Source of the DNA: Elysia chlorotica
Lineage: Eukaryota; Mollusca; Gastropoda; Plakobranchidae
Length of the DNA: 64,000 nt
Direction of reading: 5' to 3'
Assembly (NCBI GenBank): GCA_003991915.1
Contig: RQTK01000331.1
Coordinates: 214,996 to 278,995 of the forward strand
The notes under the pieces were generated by a model. It did no database searches. It was not told the origin of the DNA and was given only the letters and a program-made list of their open reading frames with translations. Position numbers and translations under genes: made by a program. This document shows positions 54,691 through 64,000 of the stretch, one piece after another; position 1 is the first letter of the stretch; every line of letters starts with the position of its first letter.

Positions 54691-57600
54691 GTGCGTGTAA
54701 TTGCTCACCATTAATGTCGTAACAACTAAATGTATCTTTTTAAAACAATAATTATACAAAAAAAAAAAAAAAAATAGAGAAGAGAAAAAGAGTGTGTGTG
54801 TGTGTGCACTTGCCCATCATCAATGCCTTAACAAATAAATGGACCTTTTAATATATAATAAGTAAAACGAATAACAGCAACAACAACAAACAAAAGAAAA
54901 CTTTTCATGCTACTGACATCGTAGTAGATACTCAATACTGTATAGTTTAAAAATGAAGTTTTCAAGTTAGTGACACTGAATACAAAATTCATGAATCTAG
55001 TAGCATAACACCTCTTTTAGAGAAACTCTGGTGGCTGGGTGGGAAGATGATCCTGCACTAGGTTTGGACCTCGCCCCTGCAGTAGAAGGTTGCTCTGGTG
55101 AAAAGTCAAAATGGGCTGCTTGGCGAGTCATCCGTCGAGGTGGGAGATCAAACCTAACTTCTGATTCCCCTGAGGATGATGGTGATGGTGAGCGAGATTG
55201 GCGGTACCGCCTCTTCCGTTCAGATTTTCCTTTGCTTGGGACGATCTTTTTGGGCTCACTGGCATCCTTTGAAGGCCTAGAATTATATTATACTTATTAG
55301 GCCCTTGCTCAAAAGAGGAATTAACAAAATAATATTAATACATATTCTTGAAAAAAAAAAAAAGAAAAAAAAAAGGATATTTCCATCTAAATTTTCACAA
55401 AAAGATCAATGATCGACATACAGCAGATCTTTTCAAAAGGCAAACTTTTAATAAAACTCCAATATACATTAATTAATTAAAAGCCAAAGAATCAAAAGGT
55501 GACAGAACTATATGACAATAAAGTAACCTACCCTGTCTCTTTTTCCTTTGGATTAAGGTCCAAGTATTTAAGCTTGGCCGAGGCGGACTCATACTGCTCT
55601 TGCTCTGCTGCATACAAGAGAATTATGGGCAGTGTGAAGTCAAAGATGATGCGCAGACTGTCGACGAATTCTTTGCAGAGGGATATGCTGTACAGAGAAA
55701 GATAAAAGAATAAATGTGATTGTGGCCAAGAAAATTAGGATACGGAATGATACAAAATCTACTTATAAATCCAGTCTTAATAAAACCTTTGATGGCGGAT
55801 ATGATCTCAGACATCTTACATGAACTTAGCAGCGATACTTCCTCCGAATTGAAAAATGAAAACATAATATTCTAAACTTTCTTCTATCCATATTATTTTA
55901 AGACTTTAGCTGTAGTGTTATGATAAGATACAACAGAGCTGCAAGCATGAGGATATTGCAGAAACATGAATTCTTTGTAGCAACAATTTTGTGTACCAGA
56001 TATCACATGAAATAAATCAACACAACAGGTTAAAAAGTTAGTTCCTACAAAAGTTGAAAAAAAAAAACAAATAGCTTTCTAAAGTATGATCAAATATTCT
56101 TTTAAATAAGATATCAATTGTTTTTAATGCAACACAGGCATATAATTTAATTAAAAAATCTATTGGGAGGTGTATACTAGCTTACTAGCTATATCGACCT
56201 GTGTAAAAACGCATACCACTTATCTGGGGGACACTTCAGGGTGTGTTTGCTGCTGCTCGTTCGAGTTTTCTCTCGACCACCTGATGGATCACACAAGTAG
56301 TTCACGCAGAAAGTCTTCATGAAACTCTCAAGAATATCCACAACACATGGCTTAGCTGGGACTCTGGTCAGCTATGGATCATCAAATATAAAAAAAATTG
56401 AAAAAGAAATGAAAAGAAACAGAGAGCAGGGAATGCTGGACATTAAAACAAAACTATGTGATGTCTTTACATAAATTAACAGTTTTTAATCATACTGCTC
56501 ATCCCATAGTGATGATAAAAATGATAACATTTGTTCCTCTCCTTCAGCCATTACTTTATCATAGTTCATTGTTGAGGATTTTAAAAATCAAGATAAATAT
56601 AAATCTTCAACACTTTAAAATCAACATATATAATCATTCCAAAAAAAAAAACAACTCATAATGTGCCTAAAGTTAAAAGAATGTAGGAAACGTTGGTTGA
56701 ACTAGGTATGTGAAAAAGGTAAGAAACCCCCCCCCCCCAAAAAAAAAAAACCCTACCTAAAAATAAACATTCACTTTGTTTTCTATCATTTTCGTACAGT
56801 GATAAGAATTAATTAAAAAAGAATGGAGCTATTAAATATTACTCATTAGGCTAAATTTTAACAACATAGCTAAGAGTATCAGCAAATTTTAAACGAAGAA
56901 TGACACATATAAAAACAAAAACTTATCAGATTAAATTTTTCTACACTAGATATGAACATTTGTTAAGACATCTATGCTGTAAATTGTAACTTTTTATATG
57001 AAACTCAACAGAGTAAGAATAACCCAAAAGCAAAATAATCAACAAAGGCAAAACAAAAATTCACACCTTGTTTCTCTTGTTAATGAGGATGAAGTCATTT
57101 TCCAGATGTTCTTTCAAACTGTCCGGTAGTTCAAACTCAACCAAGCTGGTTTTCTTGTGTGAAAAAAAAACACAACAATAATACTAGATATTTAAAAGAA
57201 CAAAAAAACAAAACAACAGCTAAACACCAAATCATTTCAAAAGCCATAGATTATAAAAAGGTAAGGTCCTATATTTGATCACACTACAGTAATTATACAA
57301 GAAATTTTTGTAACTTTCAAAAGATGTTGATATTGTGCACACCCCAGATCAAGTTACCACGAATATTCTTTACTTTTCCTTTCTTACCATGTAACAAAAA
57401 AACTGACCATGCCATCACTCTCTAAACTAAACCACATTTGGAAACCGGGATTGAAAGAGTACCTGAGAACAATTTTTTTAGAGCTGCAGTAGAAACCTTT
57501 CTCTTATATGGACCAGAAACGTAGACTCTAACAGAAGCATCACGCATGAAACTAGACAGCGCAAACACAAAAAATGCTTAGAGAGATCAAAGGTGTAACT

Positions 57601-60600
57601 CGTAAGGATAAACTCCCGAACTCTTTATACAGAAAACTGCCAAGCATAACAACGACAATAAAAGATAGGCATCTTAGATTCAGCGACTATTCTTATAAGA
57701 ATAGGATGAACATGCATACCAAGTTAAGGAAAAAAAAGTATTAGGAGAGAGCTTGTGGAGAATACAGGCATACCATGGAAAAACTTTGCCAGCAAAAAAA
57801 AAAGGAGGACAGAGAAAGGTGAAAAACAGTCATAGCAGATGTTCAACTGCATTCGACTAAACAAGCACAAGAAACAAAATAACATAATGATAATCATACT
57901 AGATTGCAAAGAGGAACTAATTTCTTCCAACTTTCTATTTACCTGTCTCTTTTTATCTTGTGTTACTTTGGCCCTTCCACCTTTCTGGAAATAGAATGAG
58001 AGGCAAAATATTGTTCATCAATAATTATTGCTTACGATTGATTATTAGTCTCTTAATAAAAATAATTATAGGACATACAATTTGCACCTCTTTTTTGCCT
58101 AAGGAAGGTTGGTTGGTTGGTTGGGTTGGTTAAACGTCCAACAGCAGCACTATATAGGCTATATTGTGGACGGGCCCCAAGACGGACGTCTGACAATTTT
58201 TATGTGCTGCCACACACGAAACAGGGCGGGGATTGCTTAAGGAAGCGCCACCAAATACTTAACAAGTTCAACTTTTTGATTTTGACATTAATGTTCCTAT
58301 TTAAATTTTTTGTTGATCAGCAACTGTAGCAAAAACTGCACAACTTGTAATATCATTTAAAAAAATTATTACCTAAGCATGTAAACTAATTAAATATTCT
58401 ACTGATTAATAAAATCTATGTTGCCTTTTTACCTTCACAGTATTTTCAGTCTCATCCTCTGATTCATCAGTCTCACTGTCATCAAACTGTGGAGGGGCTC
58501 CACCAAAAGCTTGGTGAAGAATAGCGTTAATTTTACGCCTTCTTTGGGTATTCTTGCGACTACTGTAATTTGTAAAGTGATTTAAGACAGAATATTAGAA
58601 AAATGCAATTATACTAAAATACAACACAAAACACCAAAACTATTAGAAAAATGTAACTAATAAGATGATCACAAATCAAACATTTGAAAATATTTGCATT
58701 GAATATTTTTTCAATGAATGTAATTAATATTTCTGTAACTTAGATAGCCTCTTGTTTGCATGCAACTCATTAAATGTGGCGAAATAAATTATTAAATATG
58801 GCTTGAGACTAACTTCTAGAAAACGCGTTTCAAATTCATAGTTTAAAAATACTGTGTATTAGTTACTATATTAATTAGAAAAGGAAAGATAACAGTAATT
58901 GTTAATTCCCCATTACTGTTTTTTAAAAAGATTCCACAAACACTCTTTTTACTATTACTATTATTAGTACTATTACTGTAACCTTGTTAATTTGAATTCC
59001 AAAAACACATTCCAAATTTGCCAAATCTCCATTATTGACTTTTATATTGATCAAAGAGTGGCATATGAGCCAGAAGGAAAAAAAAAAGAAATGTTTAATT
59101 TGAACGCACTCCTAGATAAGGTGAAAGACATTGGAAAAAGTAATCTGGGGTCATGTTTTAAAAGGCAGTAACAATTTTCAACAAAAATTCGTTTGAAAAC
59201 CTCAAAAAGGAAAGTCCGAAAACATTTTACCACTCTGAGAGACATAGAAGTTGTTAGAAATGTTGGCCCTTATTTCGAGTCCAATACATGGACAACTGCG
59301 TAAAGCTTTTTTTGTAGAAAACATGCAAAGACATTTTTACTTACAATTTTTTTGCAGCATCAGCTAATTTCTTCATCAACTCTCTGTTTTCATCTGTATT
59401 TCGTAGCAGGTAATGCTCTCCCACTTCACGGTCCCAGCTAGCAGAAAAAAATTGTTTAAAAAATAGAAAGACATATATATGATATATGTTCCTAATTTTT
59501 CAGGGCCTAAATTTGTTGCTTTAGATTTATTTTTAAACAAAAAGATTTTTAACAATTGTATCAAAAACAGATGTCTAGAGAAAAAAAAATTCTTTTTTTA
59601 ATCTAATGACTAATGTTTTAAAATCAATCTTTTTTTTGTGTGGTTTTTATACTAAAAAAAAAAGGAGGATATTTTCTTTTCCAATTCACAAGACCATTTC
59701 TTTTTTATTTTTCTGTAGATAAAAACAAATTTTCTATTTCAATCAAGTGATCAATGTTATATTAATTCTTATTTTTTTTAAATCAGTGATTATAAAATCT
59801 TACCTGCTATTCCATCCTTGGAAATGTACAACATAAGCAGGTCTTCGTTTCCCATTCTCATCTTTGGTAATTCTTCTCTCTACAACCTGTTAAAATGTAA
59901 GGAGCAATGGCAGTTAAACTGCAGCTAGTTTCTCATGGTGGATGTAAAAAAGGAAATAATTAAAACACTTAAAATATATTAACCTTCTTAGATATGGTCC
60001 CCTTTTTATGTAGGAAATATACGTCTAAATTACATGAGGAAAAACAGTGCATGAAAAATATGTTTTCCTATATTTAAAAATGTGTTTTAAAAAAAAAGCA
60101 TTTGTTTAGTACTAACAGAAGGGAAGAACATAAGTGAGAAAATTCTACCTCTTGAAGTCTAACTGCATAGCTGTCAATTGGCACAGCTATGTACATACAT
60201 CAAACTCAAAATGTAGTACCACTGACATAGCGTCAAATAAAGATCTATTGATTTTATTATAATTGTCCCAGTAAGAGACTACAAATGAAATTGTTGACCA
60301 ATTCTATTGATTCAAAGTGAAAACCACTATCAATAGTGGTTTCCTTTAAGAGTAAGTATAATTTAATGTATCGACACAGAATGATTTGGACACTTGCGAA
60401 ACTGACGAGTCTACACATAGGATTTGTTTGTCAGTAAGATAGTATTATAATAATTATTGTGGACAGGAACCTTGGAAGACTAACGCCTGATAACTTTATT
60501 GCTGCCACACATGAGACAGTTTCAGGAGACTTGAACTTCTGTTTCTGCAAGCCACTATACTGACACCTATCCAACCAGTAGAGGACAAAATCAGACAAAA

Positions 60601-60892
60601 GAGTTTATTATAATTTAATCCAGAGACCAACGCTCTACCACTTGAGCCAGTACTCCCCAATTTGTGTAGACAGAAAGAAAGACTGAGAGAGAGAGAGGAG
60701 AGAGGCGAAATAAATATAAGGGGGTGGGGGATAGAAACTAGCCACACATCGCTTCAGCTGATGTTTCGTCTGTACCAAAATATATAGATTTACCTTTGCA
60801 TCGTAAAGAACTCGAGCTTTCGTGCAGTCCGGTTCAAAACAGAGAACCACCTCCGTGACTTCATACTCAAATCGGGGTCCTCTTCCTGACAT
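48452..60892 (-). CDS. MSL3: MSL3-like chromo-barrel/MRG protein of the male-specific-lethal (MSL) acetyltransferase complex
   Basis: Thirteen exons join in phase to 552 codons plus TGA. Residues 1-92 form the chromo-barrel; the four methyl-lysine cage aromatics are Y30, F55, W58 and W62, matching Y31, F56, W59 and W63 of human MSL3. Residues about 150-280 (VEFELPDSLKEHLENDF, then RIIFDFTLPIILLYAAEQEQY) are the first MRG part. Residues 281-470 are a long basic, serine-rich linker with a VKQE sumoylation-type motif at K422. Residues 473-552 (ILGWQLLP, SQVYGVVHLLRMFVKLPELL) are the second MRG part. Human MSL3 is of similar length (521) and has the same split MRG layout; MRG15 lacks the linker. 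Known role: MSL3 directs MOF-mediated H4K16 acetylation in the nucleus. An in-frame TAG nine bases upstream of the ATG supports the start. Confidence 0.96.
48907..49125. repeat. Interspersed direct repeat, copy 1
   Basis: GGATGGTGAGTAGGAATAGA, ACAGAGACAGGCAAAAAATG and TTTTTTATTTCACTTTTTGA are shared with the copy about 735 bases on. Confidence 0.85.
49643..49856. repeat. Interspersed direct repeat, copy 2
   Basis: Same order of blocks as copy 1 at roughly 80-85 percent identity by eye. A 60-base flank (49561-49624 versus 49864-49925, ACAAACTSTTSWRCAA) also repeats, so the duplication is interleaved. Confidence 0.8.
50895..50979 (-). CDS. MSL3: MSL3 exon 12: MRG C-terminal helix
   Basis: It completes valine and reads KLPELLKKMQMKDVHLQIII then KFVHHCI, matching FVKLPEILGKM in human MSL3. 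Acceptor TCTAAAG, donor CA|GTAAGT. Confidence 0.94.
50980..53225 (-). other. MSL3: MSL3 intron 11
   Basis: It contains a perfect X-box palindrome at 51661-51674 and a small GC-richer island at about 52090-52210. No exon seen. Confidence 0.85.
51661..51674. promoter_or_regulatory. Palindromic X-box (RFX-type) motif
   Basis: GTTTCCATGGAAAC is a perfect 14-bp dyad and fits the RFX consensus RYYNYY-N2-RRNRAC. Sequence match only. Confidence 0.4.
53226..53412 (-). CDS. MSL3: MSL3 exon 11: MRG second half
   Basis: It ends with DRILGWQLLPTDVKARGP and TPSQVYGVVHLLRMF, aligning with human VLSWKLVPDNYP and SYIYGAQHLLRLF. Acceptor TTTTAAG, donor G|GTAATT. Confidence 0.95.
53413..55011 (-). other. MSL3: MSL3 introns 9 and 10
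   Basis: Intron 10 (53413-54008) is anonymous. Intron 9 (54231-55011) has a GA microsatellite (54648-54687), a TG run, and two copies of a 60-base flank with CACCATTAATGTCGTAACAA-like sequence. Confidence 0.85.
54009..54230 (-). CDS. MSL3: MSL3 exon 10: linker with sumoylation-type motif
   Basis: Seventy-four codons, phase 0 on both sides, low complexity and charged. SLPVKQEPLSDGDNEP contains a psi-K-x-E match (V421-K422-Q-E424). Acceptor TCACAG, donor CAG|GTGAAG. Confidence 0.9.
55012..55276 (-). CDS. MSL3: MSL3 exon 9: disordered linker inside MRG
   Basis: Eighty-eight codons rich in K, R, S and P, including KGKSERKRRYRQSRSPSPSS and PPRRMTRQAAHFDFSPEQP. This is the large insertion that separates the two MRG halves in MSL3. 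Acceptor TTCTAG, donor GAG|GTGTTA. Confidence 0.9.
55532..55687 (-). CDS. MSL3: MSL3 exon 8: MRG core
   Basis: ISLCKEFVDSLRIIFDFTLP then IILLYAAEQEQYESASAK aligns with the human block [31 protein letters not shown]. Acceptor GTACAG, donor GG|GTAGGT. Confidence 0.96.
56220..56371 (-). CDS. MSL3: MSL3 exon 7: MRG helices
   Basis: LTRVPAKPCVVDILESFMKT aligns with [21 protein letters not shown] of human MSL3. A lineage-specific polar stretch with TRTSSSKHTLKC follows. Acceptor CCATAG, donor AA|GTGGTA, a weaker donor. Confidence 0.93.
57067..57153 (-). CDS. MSL3: MSL3 exon 6: start of MRG domain
   Basis: KTSLVEFELPDSLKEHLEND then FILINKRNK aligns with the human TITIEIPEVLKKQLEDD start of MRG. 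The acceptor is CACAAG after a T-run. A later CAG in the exon would give the wrong frame and was not chosen. Donor AAG|GTGTGA. Confidence 0.94.
57408..57760 (+). mobile_element. LINE relic: C-terminal reverse-transcriptase region
   Basis: Antisense within MSL3 intron 5. One frame reads LSKLNHIWKPGLKEYLRTIF. After a frameshift, VETFLLYGPET-TLTEASRMK and then TPELFIQKTAKHNDNKR follow, each broken by stops. This is the LYGSETWTLT ... ELYGxLPxITxxIxxRR pattern shared by RTE/Jockey/CR1-type LINEs. At least one frameshift and about seven stops; inactive and old. Confidence 0.75.
57943..57984 (-). CDS. MSL3: MSL3 exon 5: 42-nt microexon
   Basis: Fourteen codons, KGGRAKVTQDKKRQ, phase 0 on both sides, so it could be skipped without changing frame. 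Acceptor follows CTATTTCCAG and the donor is CAG|GTAAAT. Basic linker, no domain. Confidence 0.8.
58108..58232 (-). repeat. Young 5'-truncated SINE in MSL3 intron 4
   Basis: The tail of GGTT repeats, then AACGTCCAACAGCAGCACTA and CTATATTGTGGACGGGCCCC, is close to the best copy. Flanked by 13-bp repeats TTGCCTAAGGAAG and TTGCTTAAGGAAG (one mismatch). It lies sense with MSL3. Confidence 0.9.
58433..58562 (-). CDS. MSL3: MSL3 exon 4: basic then acidic linker
   Basis: SRKNTQRRRKINAILHQAFG is followed by an acidic stretch DDSETDESEDETEN. The charged linker sits between the chromo-barrel and the MRG domain, as in MSL3 proteins. Acceptor ATTACAG, donor AAG|GTAAAA. Confidence 0.92.
59345..59437 (-). 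CDS. MSL3: MSL3 exon 3: end of chromo-barrel
   Basis: It encodes WDREVGEHYLLRNTDENREL and MKKLADAAKK. The W-D-R and LRxTDENR motifs are shared with MSL3. Acceptor TGCTAG, donor TT|GTAAGT. Confidence 0.96.
59804..59886 (-). CDS. MSL3: MSL3 exon 2: chromo-barrel core
   Basis: It encodes VVERRITKDENGKRRPAY and VVHFQGWNS, contributing cage residues F55 and W58. Acceptor TTAACAG, donor AG|GTAAGA, phase 2 out. Confidence 0.96.
60445..60660 (-). repeat. SINE in MSL3 intron 1
   Basis: TTGTGGACAGGAACCTTGGA, CACACATGAGACAG and CTATACTGACACCTATCCAA, then a head with CCACTTGAGCCAGTACTCCC. Sense with MSL3. Confidence 0.8.
60794..60892 (-). CDS. MSL3: MSL3 exon 1: start of chromo-barrel
   Basis: ATG to AAG, 33 codons: MSGRGPRFEYEVTEVVLCF then EPDCTKARVLYDAK. 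The VLCFEPDxTKARVLYDAK block is nearly the human MSL3 sequence. Donor AAG|GTAAAT, phase 0. Confidence 0.95.
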
Positions 60893-61250
60893 TACTTTCT
60901 AAGGGATTTGATGTTACTAGATCTCGATCTAGAGATCAGCGGGTGGTCTGAGTGATCCAAACTTAAATACAGATTAAAACAAATGTTTTCTTTGTAGAAT
61001 TTAGATTAAAATTGTGATGTTGGAACCCCAAAATGGTGGAAATCTATGAAAAACATTTCCCTCACAGAGACACCAAGCTAATGTTATTGTTTACAAAGAT
61101 CACCGGAAGTTATGATAAAATTGAACCGCCAAAGCGAAAGTGAACCTCAAACAATCATTACGTGGTAGTCGTTTTTCAAACATTTCGGTTCCTAAACTAT
61201 ATTCTGTTAGATTTCCTAAGTCACTCATTTCAGTCTAGTTTCATTGCGAA
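60893..61250 (-). promoter_or_regulatory. MSL3 upstream/promoter region with ETS-type site
   Basis: ACCGGAAGT (61102-61110) is a full ETS/GABP-type consensus about 210 bases upstream of the ATG. AAAATGGTGG near 61030 resembles a YY1 site. There is no TATA box at a convincing distance. The transcription start is unknown. Confidence 0.4.
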
Positions 61251-62259
61251 ATTCTGGTTGTTATTATTATAAAGCCTGGGTCCGATGGCATACTGGTATG
61301 CGGATACAAAGAAAAAAGGAAAAGAAAGAAAGTCTATTAGAAATAAATTTTTATATGATTTTGTTATTGGTAGAGATACCCTACTGTTTTTATTCAGCTC
61401 TAATTTATTTACCGCACTATGATTCTGTTGTAAATTAATTCAATAAAATTATTACAGATAATGCTTCTCTACCTTTAGGTAATATTAACGTTATGCTTAA
61501 TTATTACTAGGCTACCCAAGCTTTCAAGAGAAGACGGGTTGTGAATCGGGAGAGAGGTAGAGAGAGATAGAATGGGGAATAGAGATAAATTGGCATGAAG
61601 GAAGAGATAGAGATTTAATATTATAGAAGGATTGAGTTGAGCTGAGTAGGTTTCACGTCCAACGTCAGCCACGGGTCGAAAATATGGCGTCTGAAAATTT
61701 TACGTGCAGCTACACAAGAGACTGAATGAAAAGATTTGGACTCCTGTCCCATCCGGTTATATAATACTGACTCTGACTCAACCAGTTACAGGGAACCAAA
61801 TTGGACAAATACATTAAAATGTATGAACAATCGCGGAATTCGAACCGTGGACCACCCGATCTGGAGACCAACGCTATAGCATTTGAACCCGTTCGCTCCC
61901 CTATAAGATTGAAGAGGATTGAATATTAAGACAAGAGGATATGAAGCAGTAAACATGTATTTTCTTACGAATGATCTGTGCCGTGTAGTGCTTTTTATGA
62001 TGAAATTTGACAAAGTGTGTCCAAACCCTATACAATATTTTGCCAAGCGCCGCTAATATCTAGGCCTTTGGTCGCGCTGTCTTGAGACACACTGTTAAGT
62101 GAACGGGGTAACCTCACTGTTTTCATACATTTTAGAAACCCTGGGCCTGGGTAAAACAAAAACAAAAACAAAACAAAACTTGACCACTAAGAGAATGAAT
62201 AGCTTAGGAGTGACAGCAAGAGAGACAGAGACAGTGACACATACTGGCATGTAGATAGA
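61251..62259. other. Distal upstream region of MSL3
   Basis: One full-length SINE and AT-rich sequence with an ACAAAA run; no second gene seen. Confidence 0.7.
61628..61905 (-). repeat. Full-length SINE upstream of MSL3
   Basis: TTGAGTTGAGCTGAGTAGGT tail, body TAATACTGACTCTGACTCAA, then a head with GGAATTCGAACCGTGG and CATTTGAACCCGTTCGCTCC. Confidence 0.88.
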
Positions 62260-63470
<1,211 letters not shown>

Positions 63471-63471
63471 A

Positions 63472-63565
<94 letters not shown>
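63471..63565. repeat. (GATA)n microsatellite
   Basis: About 24 nearly perfect units between the two R copies. Confidence 0.97.
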
Positions 63566-63935
63566 GTCAATGTGTTTTTGGTGGGCTGGCTATCCTGAGA
63601 GTGCCTATATGGCGGAGGTTTTGGCTGTACCACCTCATCCCCTTTTTGTTATTTCGGATTATCTCCCGTTATACAGAGTTATTTCCCTTTGAATATATAT
63701 GGGGGAACCCTGTTATAGACTACAAGATTTCACTTTTTATTTATTATCCCCCATGGCTCATTCTAACTTATGCCCATGTCCATTGGCCATTGAAGACCCA
63801 CTTGTACTGCTCATGGTTATCATATTTTTTTATCATTTGACCTCTCTTTTTCTTTTCACTGTTAAGAGACAAATATACTTAGCCTTCAGGTTGTTGTAGC
63901 GAGAATTGCTGTGTATATCATTATATATAAGCATA
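63565..63935 (+). repeat. Repeat R, copy in GATA-rich higher-order array (2)
   Basis: Same start after a GATA array and same 3' motif TTCACTGTTAAGAGACAA, but the CT-rich block is absent. It therefore carries an internal deletion relative to copy 1. Confidence 0.85.
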
Positions 63936-64000
63936 TCTTTAATTTCACCGAAAAGCTCGATGCTTTCAATGTTTACAATGACAAAGAAAAATCTACCTAA

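Larger units (their letters stand above)
55277..57942 (-). other. MSL3: MSL3 introns 5 to 8
   Basis: Introns of 255, 532, 695 and 789 bases around exons 6-8. The longest (intron 5) holds the LINE relic; the others hold only A/T and C runs (C-run at 56728). Confidence 0.85.
57985..60793 (-). other. MSL3: MSL3 introns 1 to 4
   Basis: Intron 4 holds a young truncated SINE and intron 1 an older one. Intron 1 also has a perfect 10-bp-arm hairpin (AAACCACTAT, 60321-60342) and a short GA run. Introns 2 and 3 hold nothing recognised. Confidence 0.85.

Noticed and set aside
57123-57140. Alternative acceptor CAG just inside MSL3 exon 6
   Set aside because: Splicing there gives CTT GGT TGA, an immediate stop; the upstream CACAAG acceptor keeps the conserved MRG sequence.
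60794-60892. MRG15 (MORF4L1) instead of MSL3
   Set aside because: The chromo-barrel carries the MSL3-type EPDxTKARVLYDAK block and the MRG domain is split by a long linker; MRG15 has neither.

Overview
The window is AT-rich, intron-rich animal nuclear DNA, full of microsatellites and short tRNA-derived retroposons. Both recognisable genes are metazoan, and the overall texture suits a lophotrochozoan, most likely a gastropod mollusc. The species assignment is inference.

Two host genes are clear, and they converge tail to tail. On the + strand (9234-21571) is a Cys-loop ligand-gated channel of the glycine/glutamate-gated chloride channel type. Nine coding positions give 412 visible residues, with the Cys-loop, a second loop-C cysteine pair, M1-M4, a stop and a poly-A signal. 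The signal-peptide exon was not found. A block of about 2.1-2.4 kb carrying the M1-M2 and M3 exons is duplicated head to tail (16836-18896 and 18897-21314). The two exon sets encode identical protein, and all seven nucleotide differences between them are synonymous. Splice phases let either pair be used but not both. The second copy has a GC instead of a GT donor. On the - strand (60892 down to 48452) is a complete 13-exon MSL3 gene of 552 residues: an N-terminal chromo-barrel with all four aromatic-cage residues, and an MRG domain split by a long charged linker.

Layout: 1-5430 holds trinucleotide arrays and several tandemly duplicated 60-125 bp units. 5441-9233 holds two SINEs and otherwise anonymous DNA. 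9234-21571 is the receptor gene. 21675-48451 is a 27 kb intergenic region with SINEs, foldback elements, long ATC/ACT/ATT arrays, a CpG-richer patch with a perfect CTCF-type motif (33458-33471) and an in-frame 72-bp minisatellite. 48452-60892 is MSL3, with a LINE relic and a SINE in its introns. 60893-64000 holds the MSL3 upstream region, two SINEs and a GATA-rich higher-order repeat.

One tRNA-derived SINE family, with a conserved body ending near GGACGTTAAA plus a CAACY-type tail, accounts for about twenty fragments on both strands. The two host genes have no obvious functional link: one makes a plasma-membrane ion channel, the other a chromatin reader of the MSL acetyltransferase complex. 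No RNA polymerase I or spliceosomal RNA gene, CRISPR array or LTR/virus-like element was recognised.
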